From a virus, in IMG/VR virus record IMGVR_UViG_3300033153_007754, positions 89,501 through 153,500 of that record: a DNA stretch of 64,000 nucleotides. The stretch is one strand, 5' to 3'. This document shows positions 9,041 to 17,706 of the stretch, in pieces; within the stretch, counting starts at the first letter, position 1; each line of letters begins with the position of its first letter. The translations under genes and the position numbers were made by a program. The notes beneath the pieces are model-generated. The model saw only the letters and a list, made by a program, of their open reading frames with translations, had not been told where the DNA came from and made no database searches.

Positions 9041-9049
9041 TTATTTATA
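9041..9049 (-). promoter_or_regulatory. T4-late-type box before the portal gene
   Basis: TATAAATAA on the - strand, about 30 bases before the portal start codon, an exact match to the T4 late consensus TATAAATA. No -35 hexamer is needed for that class. Assignment by analogy. Confidence 0.55.
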
Positions 9050-9093
9050 GTATTTTTGGATTGTTTAGTAAACTTTTTTTTTAGATGTATTTT

Positions 9094-9402
9094 TTACTTG
9101 CCTTCTTTTTTCATCTCAACTAGTTTTTCTTGAATTTCTTTGAGTTCATCTTCAGATAAATTACCACCTTCAACTTCTTCCTTGATTTTTTTTAATTCTC
9201 CTTCAATTTCATCAGCACTAGTTTTTTTAGAATTTTCTTTAATTGTTTGAATTTCTTTTTTAATTTCAAGCAATTGTTCTTTAGTATAATTACCATTTGC
9301 AATCATTTCGTGGATTTTTTTAATCTGTTCTTCTGGTTTTTGTTCATTTAACTTGCTTTCAACCAACTCTACCAATTCTTTCAACCCTTTAATTTCATTC
9401 AT
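9094..9402 (-). CDS. Small coiled-coil protein
   Basis: 102 residues, Glu/Lys-rich, predicted almost wholly helical with heptad-like spacing. Two halves look like a duplication: IHEMIANGNYTKEQLLEIKKEI and IKEEVEGGNLSEDELKEIQEKL. Preceded by AAGGAGTT and an AATAAATA box at 9441-9453. Its place between neck and portal genes suggests a prohead core or assembly factor (T4 has small gp67/gp68 next to the portal), but sequence alone does not prove it. Confidence 0.65.
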   Translation of the reverse strand: MNEIKGLKELVELVESKLNEQKPEEQIKKIHEMIANGNYTKEQLLEIKKEIQTIKENSKKTSADEIEGELKKIKEEVEGGNLSEDELKEIQEKLVEMKKEGK

Positions 9403-9450
9403 TTTAACTCCTTATTTTTAAAAATAAAAAAACTTAATATAACTTATTTA

Positions 9451-10185
9451 TTAACCAACATATAAATCACTTCCGGCCGAATATTCAGACTTAAATTTTT
9501 CTTCTAAAGCTTCAACATCACTTTTCCCTTCAGTGTAAATAAAATTAGCATTAACGTTCGCACCACCTGAAAGCTGTCTATCACCAAATTTAGATAAATT
9601 AAAACCCCAATAAGATTTACTCCATGCGACAGCATAAGCACGAATCCAAATGTTATTATAATAAACAGGGGAATCAATATCATATCTTGCTTCAACTTCC
9701 AAGAATATTTCATCACCAATTTTAGGTGTTGGTACTATATTTAATTCTCTACTTTCAGAACTAAATTCAAATTTCACACCACCTGAAAAATGATTTTCAA
9801 CCATAGTTGCATATTCAGCATATAATTCATAAGATATTATATCATAATTGTTATAACTAGAACCTGAACGCCAAGCCAGTGAATAGTCATCAAATAAGAC
9901 ACCTTCACCAAAACGAGCTGATAATGTGCCACTTTTACTTTTTAAAACTTCATTAATAGCCATTGTACCGGCTGGCAAAACAATGGAAGTAGGGTCATCA
10001 ATCGTAATCTTTATTACTTTGCGTCTTGTGGATTCCATAGATGTTTTACTAATATAATATCTCAATGCTTTGTCAATTGCGTGTTTTACTTGTATCTTAG
10101 CAACTTCCTGATGTATAATTGGGTGTCCTAGTTCTACTAATATGTAATTAACAAATTCGTCATATGTTTGTATATTTATTATCAT
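9451..10185 (-). CDS. Neck protein, gp13-like
   Basis: 244 residues. Helical N-terminus (YDEFVNYILVELGHPIIHQEV..QVKHAIDKALRYY), a beta-rich middle including VLPAGTMAINEVL, and a C-terminal helical AYAVAWSKSYWGFNLSKF segment. This arrangement is typical of the head-completion/neck proteins of T4-like phages (gp13), which join portal and tail. Start codon overlaps the stop of the upstream membrane gene by four bases. Assignment rests on remembered family pattern and position near the portal. Confidence 0.65.
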   Translation of the reverse strand: MIINIQTYDEFVNYILVELGHPIIHQEVAKIQVKHAIDKALRYYISKTSMESTRRKVIKITIDDPTSIVLPAGTMAINEVLKSKSGTLSARFGEGVLFDDYSLAWRSGSSYNNYDIISYELYAEYATMVENHFSGGVKFEFSSESRELNIVPTPKIGDEIFLEVEARYDIDSPVYYNNIWIRAYAVAWSKSYWGFNLSKFGDRQLSGGANVNANFIYTEGKSDVEALEEKFKSEYSAGSDLYVG

Positions 10186-10835
10186 ACCTTACCTTCTTTT
10201 TCAATTTCAATCATTTCATAAATTGATGAATTAACCAATTTTTTTAATTTAATTGCAAAATATTCTCTTCTAACATGTATTGATTTACTAGACATTATTA
10301 AAACTTCGATTTCTTGTAAAAAACGCTCAATTGCGGGAGCATGTATTAAACTAAAACGTTCAATTAGTGGCTTTGTTATCCCTGCTTCTTCCCATATTTG
10401 AGTATAATGGGTTACAGTTTTTTCAGCATATGATTTAATATTATTCATTTCAGTTTCATTGTCATAAAAATTTGAATTTAAGAATCTTAATGTTATAACA
10501 CCTTTTAGAAATATATCTTTTACTGCTAATATTTTAATATTTAATAATTTCTTTTTTTCAATGTCTACATTATTATTCCCATTTATCATATCCTGTAATT
10601 GATGTAGATATGTAGATATTTCATGAAATAACCCCCTCCCACTAATTAATACATATTCGTAAACTACATCTATAGCAATATAATGTACAAATGTAAGAAT
10701 GAAAAAAGCATAAAAAGGGTTATTTAAACTTAATATTAAGTTAATTGCTATAAAAGCTAAAATACCCGACAACAAGAATTTTACTATAAATGGTCGTCTC
10801 ATTCTTTTTAACATATTAATTATTTTAATTTTCAT
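10182..10835 (-). CDS. Unknown membrane protein
   Basis: About 217 residues. Two hydrophobic segments near residues 15-60 (FLLSGILAFIAINLIL and YAFFILTFVHYIAIDVVYEYV), then a long soluble helical domain. Start chosen at the ATG nine bases after GGAG, inside the end of the upstream membrane gene, so the two are probably co-translated. Adjacent to another small membrane protein. Function unknown. Confidence 0.65.
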   Translation of the reverse strand: MKIKIINMLKRMRRPFIVKFLLSGILAFIAINLILSLNNPFYAFFILTFVHYIAIDVVYEYVLISGRGLFHEISTYLHQLQDMINGNNNVDIEKKKLLNIKILAVKDIFLKGVITLRFLNSNFYDNETEMNNIKSYAEKTVTHYTQIWEEAGITKPLIERFSLIHAPAIERFLQEIEVLIMSSKSIHVRREYFAIKLKKLVNSSIYEMIEIEKEGKV

Positions 10836-11250
10836 TTCCATCTTCTCCATTTAGATATTTAACAATTTCTTCAATGTCATTTTTGTTTTTATCTGATTTT
10901 AAAATTAATAATAGTTTCACCAAAAAAGAACTTTTTTTATTTTTTAAAAAATTAACAATATCATTAAAAATAAATATAATGAATAATTGTACAAAAATAA
11001 CACCTAAAAAATAAGAATGAATATGTGCAATTACAATAACCGTTTTGTATATAATTATATGATAAACCATTACAATTACACAATTGTTAATAAAAAACTT
11101 GAATGTACTTTTTAATTCTTTTTTGATTATAACTTCATTTGTTTCACGGTTAATTAAATATTTATATGCTACAAGAAATACACCCCTGAAAACAAGAAAC
11201 AATAGTATGTATATATATATTAATGTGTAGCTTTCCAAAATAACCTTCAA
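10825..11250 (-). CDS. Unknown membrane protein
   Basis: 141 residues with at least three hydrophobic segments (YIYILLFLVFRGVFLVAY near the N-terminus, CVIVMVYHIIIY and YFLGVIFVQLFIIFIF in the middle) and a charged tail. Overlaps the next membrane gene, with which it likely forms a unit. Position between virion genes would allow a holin or envelope role, but no family is recognised. Confidence 0.6.
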   Translation of the reverse strand: MKVILESYTLIYIYILLFLVFRGVFLVAYKYLINRETNEVIIKKELKSTFKFFINNCVIVMVYHIIIYKTVIVIAHIHSYFLGVIFVQLFIIFIFNDIVNFLKNKKSSFLVKLLLILKSDKNKNDIEEIVKYLNGEDGNEN

Positions 11251-11264
11251 ACATATAAAACTAT

Positions 11265-12092
11265 TTACATGTAAACATAAATCCCAGTTATTAGATTACC
11301 CTCTCCACTTATCATAAATCCTATTTTAAGGTAATATTCGTAACTGTAAGTATCTTTGTTTTTAGTGTATAAGTTATATAGCTTTAAATTATGTTCATCT
11401 ATACTAGAAACACTATCAGGTATATCAAATAATTTATTATAAGCAATATCAACACTTTCTAGTGATTTATTAAGAATGGATTTTAAATTATCTTCAGCAA
11501 CATCCAACATAAATGTATCAAGTTTATCACCTTTTAGTGTATATAATAAATTATAGTATTTATCTATTACTGGTCTTAAACACTTATAATTTTTTATTTC
11601 AGATAATTTTAAATCACAACTTATTTCTTTATAATTGGATACACTCATTTCACCTAAAAAAATATTATATTTAACATTAAATATTTCATCAGGGTAATTT
11701 CCCTTTATGTAATTAAACACATTTTCATTAAGTGTATAAAGATGTATTTTTTCACCTAATTTTCTTGCAACAGCTAGTTTAGTATAAAAATCATTATTAG
11801 CAAATCTTTCAGTAAAATATAAACTACTATTTTTATAAATTGTTTCCATTAATATATCACTTAATTTATCTTGTTTTAAACCATCTTCATAATCAGTTAT
11901 TTTTCTTTTATTTTTTATTTTATATTTTTTATTCTCAATGTGAAAATAATCACCAATAATTTCTATCATTTGATTATCTGTTTTTCTATATTGCTTTTTT
12001 AACCTTGAATACGCTGATTTTGTGAATTCGTAGTAAAAATCATTATATACAATCACATTTTCAATAGGTGTTTTAAACTTAATTTTATACAT
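11265..12092 (-). CDS. Unknown protein
   Basis: About 275 residues. Start chosen at the ATG following GAGAGGTGAT, overlapping the resolvase end. Repeated Tyr/Lys/Asn-rich helices and strands, no signal peptide or membrane segment, no motif recognised. It lies between the resolvase and the membrane pair, in the late cluster. Could be a virion protein. Confidence 0.65.
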   Translation of the reverse strand: MYKIKFKTPIENVIVYNDFYYEFTKSAYSRLKKQYRKTDNQMIEIIGDYFHIENKKYKIKNKRKITDYEDGLKQDKLSDILMETIYKNSSLYFTERFANNDFYTKLAVARKLGEKIHLYTLNENVFNYIKGNYPDEIFNVKYNIFLGEMSVSNYKEISCDLKLSEIKNYKCLRPVIDKYYNLLYTLKGDKLDTFMLDVAEDNLKSILNKSLESVDIAYNKLFDIPDSVSSIDEHNLKLYNLYTKNKDTYSYEYYLKIGFMISGEGNLITGIYVYM

Positions 12093-12100
12093 ATCACCTC

Positions 12101-12637
12101 TCATTCTCTGGATAAAAAATAGGCATCAACGATATCTGAAATTCCATCTTTGCCATATTTAATATTATACTTATCTGCTAATGTTTTTATATATCCTTTA
12201 ACCAGTTTTTCAGGGATAGATTTAAACATATCCAACTTATCTGCATTACCATTTCCGGTGGCGTTTTTCTTTAATACTTTAATCCCAACAAGATTTATTT
12301 CTATACTGCTTTTACTAATCAAATATTTAATTGTACCAATTAATTCACCTATCTGATATAAACGCATAGATGCACGTGAAAAAGCATAGTTTTCTACGGA
12401 TATTCTTATTGGATTGTGTGATATTATAAAGTGTGATATAGTATCTATTCGTTCATTAGGTGTTATTTCACAATCAACAAATTCAACATTAAAATTACCA
12501 TCATCAGAATTATATTTTTTTAATTTTATCAACTTTTTTCTGGATGTTAATAATAATACATTTATAATACCATTATCAGTATTTTTTATATAAATACAAG
12601 ATTTTTTTAGTGCAAGGTCACAACCAACTTGAATCAT
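12101..12637 (-). CDS. RuvC-like Holliday-junction resolvase
   Basis: 178 residues with the RNase H-fold pattern of RuvC: GCDLAL with Asp7, ISVENYAFSRAS with Glu82, and an acidic C-terminal site DGISDIVDAYFL around Asp168/Asp171, preceded by KKNATGNGNADK, which corresponds to the substrate-binding loop of RuvC. It would trim branched replication and recombination intermediates before packaging, the job of gp49 endonuclease VII in T4. Stop and start overlap with its neighbours by one to four bases. Confidence 0.85.
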   Translation of the reverse strand: MIQVGCDLALKKSCIYIKNTDNGIINVLLLTSRKKLIKLKKYNSDDGNFNVEFVDCEITPNERIDTISHFIISHNPIRISVENYAFSRASMRLYQIGELIGTIKYLISKSSIEINLVGIKVLKKNATGNGNADKLDMFKSIPEKLVKGYIKTLADKYNIKYGKDGISDIVDAYFLSRE

Positions 12638-13029
12638 TATTGCAACTCTAAAAAATTAGAAATATGGTTTTCATTTATACTTGGTACATTCCAGATAACA
12701 TTATAAATTAAAGTGAATTCACCTAGTGTTTGTGTAGAACCCAATATATTTATTTCAATTCGATTGATTTTATACACTCCATTTGGTAAATTGATAGATA
12801 AATCAATCTGATTTAAACCCTCGCTTCGTTTTGTCGGTATACCTGTTGTTATACCCCCCTTGTATGTTAAAACGCTTGCATCGTTCAATTTTGTGACTTC
12901 AATTTCTAAATAAAAATCATTATTATCAACATCAAATTCAGATAACAGTGCAGACTTATCAGGGAACATGAAATTCATATTGTTTCGGTATACATTAATT
13001 TGTGGTGAGTTTGCTAAATTTAAAGCCAT
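12637..13029 (-). CDS. Unknown beta-rich protein, likely structural
   Basis: 130 residues, nearly all beta-strand pattern, with Asn/Asp turns. The stop overlaps the start of the resolvase gene by one base. An AATAAATA box lies at 13061-13071, suggesting late expression. May be a small virion or decoration protein. No family recognised. Confidence 0.6.
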   Translation of the reverse strand: MALNLANSPQINVYRNNMNFMFPDKSALLSEFDVDNNDFYLEIEVTKLNDASVLTYKGGITTGIPTKRSEGLNQIDLSINLPNGVYKINRIEINILGSTQTLGEFTLIYNVIWNVPSINENHISNFLELQ

Positions 13030-13109
13030 AAATAACCCCTTAAAACATATAAATATTGTTACATATTTATTTTAAATAATAAAGTTATTTATTTTTTTAT
13101 GGTTTTCTC

Positions 13110-13349
13110 CTATAGGTTTGAAATTTTTGTGTCTATTTCTTTTAAAATATCTTCTGAATAACCTGAAAATGAAAAATAACAGTGTTGGAAATTACTAACA
13201 GTTGCATTAAAATCAGTGTCACCAATTATAATATTCCAAATTTTATTATTTTTCCAATTTTCTACATTCCCGAATATACCAACAAATATTTCATTATTTT
13301 TATTTTGGTTTTTCCTTTTTAATTTTTTCAATGCTTTTAATAAATCCAT
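13110..13349 (-). CDS. Unknown small protein
   Basis: 79 residues with a good site (GAGGTGG, six bases before ATG). Basic helical N-terminus (LLKALKKLKRKNQNK) followed by a beta-rich part. It begins just downstream of the terminator of the preceding gene, and no clear promoter was seen, so expression may depend on readthrough. Confidence 0.55.
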   Translation of the reverse strand: MDLLKALKKLKRKNQNKNNEIFVGIFGNVENWKNNKIWNIIIGDTDFNATVSNFQHCYFSFSGYSEDILKEIDTKISNL

Positions 13350-13360
13350 AATACCACCTC

Positions 13361-13390
13361 AAAAAAAGAAGCCCCTTAAATGGGGCTTTA
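13361..13390 (-). terminator. Rho-independent terminator
   Basis: On the - strand AAAGCCCC, loop ATTTAA, GGGGCTT and a run of seven U. It directly follows the stop of the 490-residue gene. Confidence 0.9.
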
Positions 13391-13394
13391 AATG

Positions 13395-14867
13395 TTAACC
13401 ATTAATTATATAAGTTGTCCATACATTGTAGTCATCAAAACCACCTTTCTTCGATGTGCAATTTAGGTTCAACCAACTTTCAGGTGAACCAGATTCTTTT
13501 AAAAACCCTTCTAAATAACTATTATTTGTAAGTATCCCAGAATATGAATGTAGCTTTACTTTTATTTCTTCACCATTTTCATATTTTTCATAGTCTAATT
13601 GTAATTTATCACTTGCCATTTTTTCTTTTTGTTTTTCAGCAATCAAACCACATTTTTTATTTAGATAAGCAAATTGTTCAATATCTCTTATACCACCTAT
13701 TTTTTTGCCATCTAAAGTGGCTTTTTCAAACTGTATTGTATCCCATTGTATTTCACAATTATTTAAGTAAGATGATATTTTTTTATACTTAAGACCATCC
13801 GCCTTAACAGATACGCTTGTTTCAACTTTACCATCTAAAACAATGTATTGTATGTTTATAAAAAAGGTATGACCTTTTCTTTTAAGTTCAAATTCTTCTT
13901 GATGACTATAATCGTCAGTAGGATTTTCAATATCTTTTAAAAGTTCAATTTCTTCAAGTTCTTTTTGTTGTTTTACTTCTTCAATTTCTTCCAATCTTTT
14001 AATTTCTTTTTCTTTTTTAGCTTCTGCATTAACACTTTTAAATTTCTTAGATTCTTCTTCTGTTGTATCCAGAAAAAGAGTTTGTGAAAAATACATTGGG
14101 TCATCTTCTCCATAAGACATATCAACATTTTCACTTGCTAGTGCAATGTCTCTTTTATTTTGTCTTTTCCCACCACTCCAATAACATCTATTCATTAATT
14201 CTTCTGTTATTTCCATTCCATATTGACCTAGATATTCACCATGTTTTTTAATAAAATTATTCAATCTTTTTTCATTTTGTTTTTCAATTTTTTCATTTTC
14301 TACAATTTCATTTCTTTCTGCTTTTAATTCAGAAAGTTTTTTAATTTGTTCTTTTGTACCATTTTTTGAAACGAAATCAGCCTTTTGAGTTCTCCAAAAT
14401 TTATTAATATCAGTTTCAATAGCAGATAAATATTTATCTGCTATTTCTTCTTTTTTTGATGCAACAACATTTTTTAACTCTTCTAACATTTCAACATTTT
14501 CACCAGCAAATTCTTTACATTTCTTAATGCCATTACTATATAAGTAATCTGCATTTAAAACGTAATTTAAGGATTTATCAAAAGCTTTTCTATTTTTTTC
14601 ATCAATTTTTTCTTGTTTTTTAACTTCTTCTTCTTTTTTTGCATTTTCTAAATCACATTCTTCAATATGATAGGCAATTCTAACCTTGCCGTATCTACTT
14701 GAAGATACTTCAGTTTCACAATTTAAAGTATGAGTTTCCCCAACTTTAAAACTTTTCATGGTTTCTTTTTTTTCAAGTTTCCATTTAAGAGAATAACCCT
14801 TAAATTCTGTAGTGCAATGTATCCATTTTCTTCCCATCTTTTCTATCTTTAGTGTTAATTCAATCAT
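13395..14867 (-). CDS. Large coiled-coil protein of unknown function
   Basis: 490 residues. N-terminal 75 residues are beta-rich (EMGRKWIHCTTEFKGYSLKW type), residues about 80-340 are highly charged helices with long EEIEEVKQQKELEE-like coiled coil, and the C-terminal 150 residues are again beta-rich (HTFFINIQYIVLDGKVETS). It has its own strong sigma70-type promoter with hairpin leader, a strong TAGGAG site and its own terminator, so it is an independent, probably early, highly expressed unit. No family recognised. Confidence 0.75.
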   Translation of the reverse strand: MIELTLKIEKMGRKWIHCTTEFKGYSLKWKLEKKETMKSFKVGETHTLNCETEVSSSRYGKVRIAYHIEECDLENAKKEEEVKKQEKIDEKNRKAFDKSLNYVLNADYLYSNGIKKCKEFAGENVEMLEELKNVVASKKEEIADKYLSAIETDINKFWRTQKADFVSKNGTKEQIKKLSELKAERNEIVENEKIEKQNEKRLNNFIKKHGEYLGQYGMEITEELMNRCYWSGGKRQNKRDIALASENVDMSYGEDDPMYFSQTLFLDTTEEESKKFKSVNAEAKKEKEIKRLEEIEEVKQQKELEEIELLKDIENPTDDYSHQEEFELKRKGHTFFINIQYIVLDGKVETSVSVKADGLKYKKISSYLNNCEIQWDTIQFEKATLDGKKIGGIRDIEQFAYLNKKCGLIAEKQKEKMASDKLQLDYEKYENGEEIKVKLHSYSGILTNNSYLEGFLKESGSPESWLNLNCTSKKGGFDDYNVWTTYIING

Positions 14868-14883
14868 GTGATTCTCCTACAAA

Positions 14884-14937
14884 TCATGGCTTAATTACCA
14901 TCTATTTACAGTATATTGATTTTTCGGGATTTGTCAA
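14884..14937 (-). promoter_or_regulatory. Sigma70-like promoter with hairpin leader
   Basis: TTGACA (14932-14937) and TATACT (14910-14915) with 16 bases between, then a leader with ATGG TAATTAAG CCAT, a small stem-loop just before the ribosome-binding site. Same module as at 15.4, 16.0, 43.3 and 63.3 kb. Confidence 0.85.
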
Positions 14938-14959
14938 GGGTTTTGTTACTTTTTTTGTA

Positions 14960-15409
14960 TTATTTTTTAGAAATCTTATCTAACACAACTGAATGTACAT
15001 TTTCTCTTACTATTTTATAATTGTATTTAGTTTTAAATTCATCATTAAAAAAGATATAATTATGTACCACTACACCATGAACATAACCATATAATCTTAG
15101 GTGACTTGGTGGATTAAGTTCTTTTATCATTTCTTTCGCAATCTTTATATTTTCTTTTCTAACTTCTTCATAGTCTTTCAATTTACCAACTTTTTTTAAT
15201 ATTCTTTCAAATAAATTTTCTGCTGTATTTTTTTCCAATACTTTCCAGTACCAACTATTGTTGTTTATATACACTTCCCATTCATTTTCGTATTCTAAAT
15301 ATTCTACATACCCGTAATATTTTCCTAATTCATTATATAATAAATCATCAATATCTTTTTCTATTTGTTTGATTATGTTAATGTTTAATGTTCTTTTACC
15401 CTTAGTCAT
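14960..15409 (-). CDS. Unknown protein
   Basis: 149 residues, start preceded by GGGAGGATT. Charged helical start, Tyr/Trp-rich middle (WYWKVL) and a C-terminus YKIVRENVHSVVLDKISKK. A decayed copy of this C-terminus remains at 15.50-15.57 kb, so the gene was once tandemly duplicated. Own promoter with the hairpin leader. Function unknown. Confidence 0.7.
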   Translation of the reverse strand: MTKGKRTLNINIIKQIEKDIDDLLYNELGKYYGYVEYLEYENEWEVYINNNSWYWKVLEKNTAENLFERILKKVGKLKDYEEVRKENIKIAKEMIKELNPPSHLRLYGYVHGVVVHNYIFFNDEFKTKYNYKIVRENVHSVVLDKISKK

Positions 15410-15426
15410 ATAATCCTCCCAGATTG

Positions 15427-15477
15427 TGGTTTAATTGCCACCTATATACAATATACTCATTTATTTAAATTTGTCAA
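15427..15477 (-). promoter_or_regulatory. Sigma70-like promoter with hairpin leader
   Basis: TTGACA (15472-15477), 16 bases, TATATT (15450-15455), then the stem TGGC AATTAA ACCA before GGGAGG. Confidence 0.8.
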
Positions 15478-15499
15478 GGCTTTTCTTACTTTTTTTTGA

Positions 15500-15575
15500 T
15501 TATTTTTTAGATATATTACCTAATACAACTGAATGTACATTTTCTCTTAGAATTTTATTATTATATTTACTTTTG
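15500..15575 (-). pseudogene. Remnant of a second copy of the gene at 14960-15409
   Basis: The - strand reads KYNNKILRENVHSVVLGNIS plus KK and stop, matching the last 22 or so residues of the neighbouring gene at DNA and protein level, but there is no start or upstream body. The promoter of the intact gene follows directly, so the fragment is the scar of a tandem gene-plus-promoter duplication. Confidence 0.75.
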
Positions 15576-15590
15576 TGGATTTATGTTTTT

Positions 15591-15977
15591 TTATTTATAT
15601 TCTCTAAATTGAACATGCTTGAATAGTGGTCTCTTTTTCACAGTACCATCCGGTAAAATTTCTTCACTACTTTCTCGCCGTGTTGTAGCATACACCGCAA
15701 TAATACCATTTTTTTTACCAAAATTAACTAGGTTATATGTTACACCAAACTCACCAGATATGAACAATACATCTCCTTTGTTTAATTTTGAGATTTCCTT
15801 TTTGAATGAGTTAAGCATTTCAGAATCCAATTCCCCATCAGGTGGTACCTGTGAAAATCTCTTTTGTAAATCCTCACTAATAGTTTTAAATTTTTCAATA
15901 CCATATTTTAATGTGGCATCTTTTTTTTGATTCTCATTCATTGGGTGGCTTGTCATTTTTAACATTGTCTTATTCAT
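15591..15977 (-). CDS. Unknown protein
   Basis: 128 residues, start at the ATG after CAGGAGAATGAT. Helical N-terminal half and a beta-rich C-terminal half including KKNGIIAVYATTRRESSEEIL. Behind its own promoter and hairpin leader. It seems to have taken the place of a lost copy of the next gene. Function unknown. Confidence 0.65.
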   Translation of the reverse strand: MNKTMLKMTSHPMNENQKKDATLKYGIEKFKTISEDLQKRFSQVPPDGELDSEMLNSFKKEISKLNKGDVLFISGEFGVTYNLVNFGKKNGIIAVYATTRRESSEEILPDGTVKKRPLFKHVQFREYK

Positions 15978-15991
15978 ATCATTCTCCTGTT

Positions 15992-16048
15992 GAATCATGG
16001 CTTAATTGCCATCTATCTATAACATACGGATTTTTTTAGATTTGTCAA
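15992..16048 (-). promoter_or_regulatory. Sigma70-like promoter with hairpin leader
   Basis: TTGACA (16043-16048), 16 bases, TATGTT (16021-16026), followed by the stem ATGGC AATTAA GCCAT before the ribosome-binding site. Confidence 0.75.
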
Positions 16049-16149
16049 GGGCTTTCTTACTTTTTTTGAAATTTAATTTGGATAAAAAACAATAGTACTA
16101 CACATGCTACCCATATAATACAGGAAATTAAAGTGAAATTAAGTTTTAT

Positions 16150-16887
16150 TTATATCCCAACAATATTTGGTTTAATTGGTTCTTTTTCATTAACACTTAT
16201 ATTTGCACGTTCTAATTTAATTTGTTTTTCCACATCATTTTCTTCAACTTCAGATTCATTAATTGTGAAATACTCATTAAATACATCTAATCCAATATTG
16301 TTAATCATAGTTTTACAAGATTTACATTTTCCACAATGACTTAAGACATCATCATGAATTAAGGGGTTTTCACACGTAGATATCATTTTTTTTAATTTAT
16401 CGTCAATCATATTCCATATATGTGTTTTTTTTATTTTAATCAAAGGGAATTTCAAAACAGGTCTTCTTACATATGTATGTATAAATGGTTTATAAGCATT
16501 ATATAATCTCTTGATTTCGGGTAAATAACTAATTGCATCATCACCCATAACATAACCTAGATGTATTTCATCAATGCTACTAGAAAAAATACTACACCCC
16601 ATAATCCATAACACCGGTTGTATTAAAGTTGCACTATACAGGTCACCTACTTTAATATCTACTTTCATTTGTGCACGATTAAATTCAACCCGATTGCCAT
16701 ACCTTTCTTTGAAATAATTATAAATTATATCACGAGCCTTGTTTTCCATCTTGGTTTGTGTTATGTTATTCCCTATTTCAAATTTAATTAAATAAACATG
16801 GTTGTCTGTGCTTGCTTCTAAAGCTTTTTGAATTAAATAAGTAGAATCCAAACCACCTGAAAACGGTATTAAAATATCTTTTCTCAT
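16150..16887 (-). CDS. QueC-like PP-loop ATPase
   Basis: 245 residues. SGGLDS at residues 10-15 is the PP-loop that binds ATP and adenylates the substrate. Cys172 and HCGKCKSC (Cys185, 188, 191) form the zinc site found in QueC, the enzyme that makes preQ0 from carboxy-deazaguanine. Phages use this pathway to put deazaguanines in DNA against restriction. No queD, queE, folE or DNA transglycosylase gene is visible here, so either the rest lies elsewhere or the host supplies precursor. A different zinc-containing PP-loop amidating enzyme is the alternative. Start overlaps the upstream stop by one base. Confidence 0.7.
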   Translation of the reverse strand: MRKDILIPFSGGLDSTYLIQKALEASTDNHVYLIKFEIGNNITQTKMENKARDIIYNYFKERYGNRVEFNRAQMKVDIKVGDLYSATLIQPVLWIMGCSIFSSSIDEIHLGYVMGDDAISYLPEIKRLYNAYKPFIHTYVRRPVLKFPLIKIKKTHIWNMIDDKLKKMISTCENPLIHDDVLSHCGKCKSCKTMINNIGLDVFNEYFTINESEVEENDVEKQIKLERANISVNEKEPIKPNIVGI

Positions 16888-17555
16888 TATTTACCTTCCT
16901 TTTTAAAAAAAATATTAACTAATTGGCTTATATTATTATAATCAATATTTTTCTTGGTTACTAATATATTATCAATAACTTCTTCCATATCTATTAAAAC
17001 GCCTTCTTTAGTATTATATATATCAAAATCAATGAAATTATCCCCATTATCATATTCTAACACCAAATCATTTTCATAAAGTGGCGAAATAAATGGAAAA
17101 TGTTCTAATTGATTAGCAATTTTATTAATTATAAGTAAAACATCTTTATGTATCAAATATGAATATTTTTCTTTTAAATCTTTCAATCTTTTTTCAATCT
17201 TTTCTTTCACGCTTGCTTTGTCAATCTTTTTATAAAAATCCTTAACTAATTGATTTATATTATTATAATCAACTTTTTTTTCTTTTATTAATACATAATC
17301 AACCACTTCTTCCATATCTATTAAAACACCTTTTTCAGTATTATATATATGAAATTCAATATAATCATAATTCCAATAATATTCCAATATTACACCACGT
17401 TCAACACCACGTTCAATTAGTGGATTAACAAAAGGTGGTCGTTCTAATTTACTAGAAATATTATTAATTACAAGCAATACATCTTCATGTATTAGATATA
17501 AACGTTTTTCTTTTAAATCTTTCAATTTTTTTTCAATCTTTTCTTTCACATTCAT
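16887..17555 (-). CDS. Protein with internal tandem duplication
   Basis: 222 residues made of two copies of a unit of about 110 residues: VKEKIEKKLKDLKEKRLYLI and VKEKIEKRLKDLKEKYSYLI begin the copies, and both contain PLxE..xLEYxxxxxFIxFxIYNT and GVLIDMEEVxDxxLxxKKxDYNNIxQLV. The unit also resembles the single-copy protein at 3622-3948. It overlaps both neighbours, in an operon with the QueC-like gene. Function unknown. Confidence 0.7.
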   Translation of the reverse strand: MNVKEKIEKKLKDLKEKRLYLIHEDVLLVINNISSKLERPPFVNPLIERGVERGVILEYYWNYDYIEFHIYNTEKGVLIDMEEVVDYVLIKEKKVDYNNINQLVKDFYKKIDKASVKEKIEKRLKDLKEKYSYLIHKDVLLIINKIANQLEHFPFISPLYENDLVLEYDNGDNFIDFDIYNTKEGVLIDMEEVIDNILVTKKNIDYNNISQLVNIFFKKEGK

Positions 17556-17706
17556 TTATTTTACCCTCCAATTCAATTTTTTTACATTTATTTTTATATT
17601 CACAATTAAAACAACCTATTTTATTACAAGTACATTTTTCAAGTAAACATAGTTGTTTTTTAAGTATATCAATCTTTTTTTTCTTCAAAAACAACTCATT
17701 TTCCAT
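17533..17706 (-). CDS. Small Cys-cluster protein
   Basis: About 57 residues. Basic helical start (FLKKKKIDILKKQLCLLEKC) and CTCNKIGCFNCEYKNKC, a cluster able to bind zinc. Start chosen at the ATG after AGGTG, inside the upstream gene, and the end overlaps the duplicated protein. Similar short Cys proteins occur at 47.7 and 55.4 kb. Confidence 0.6.
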   Translation of the reverse strand: MENELFLKKKKIDILKKQLCLLEKCTCNKIGCFNCEYKNKCKKIELEGKINECERKD

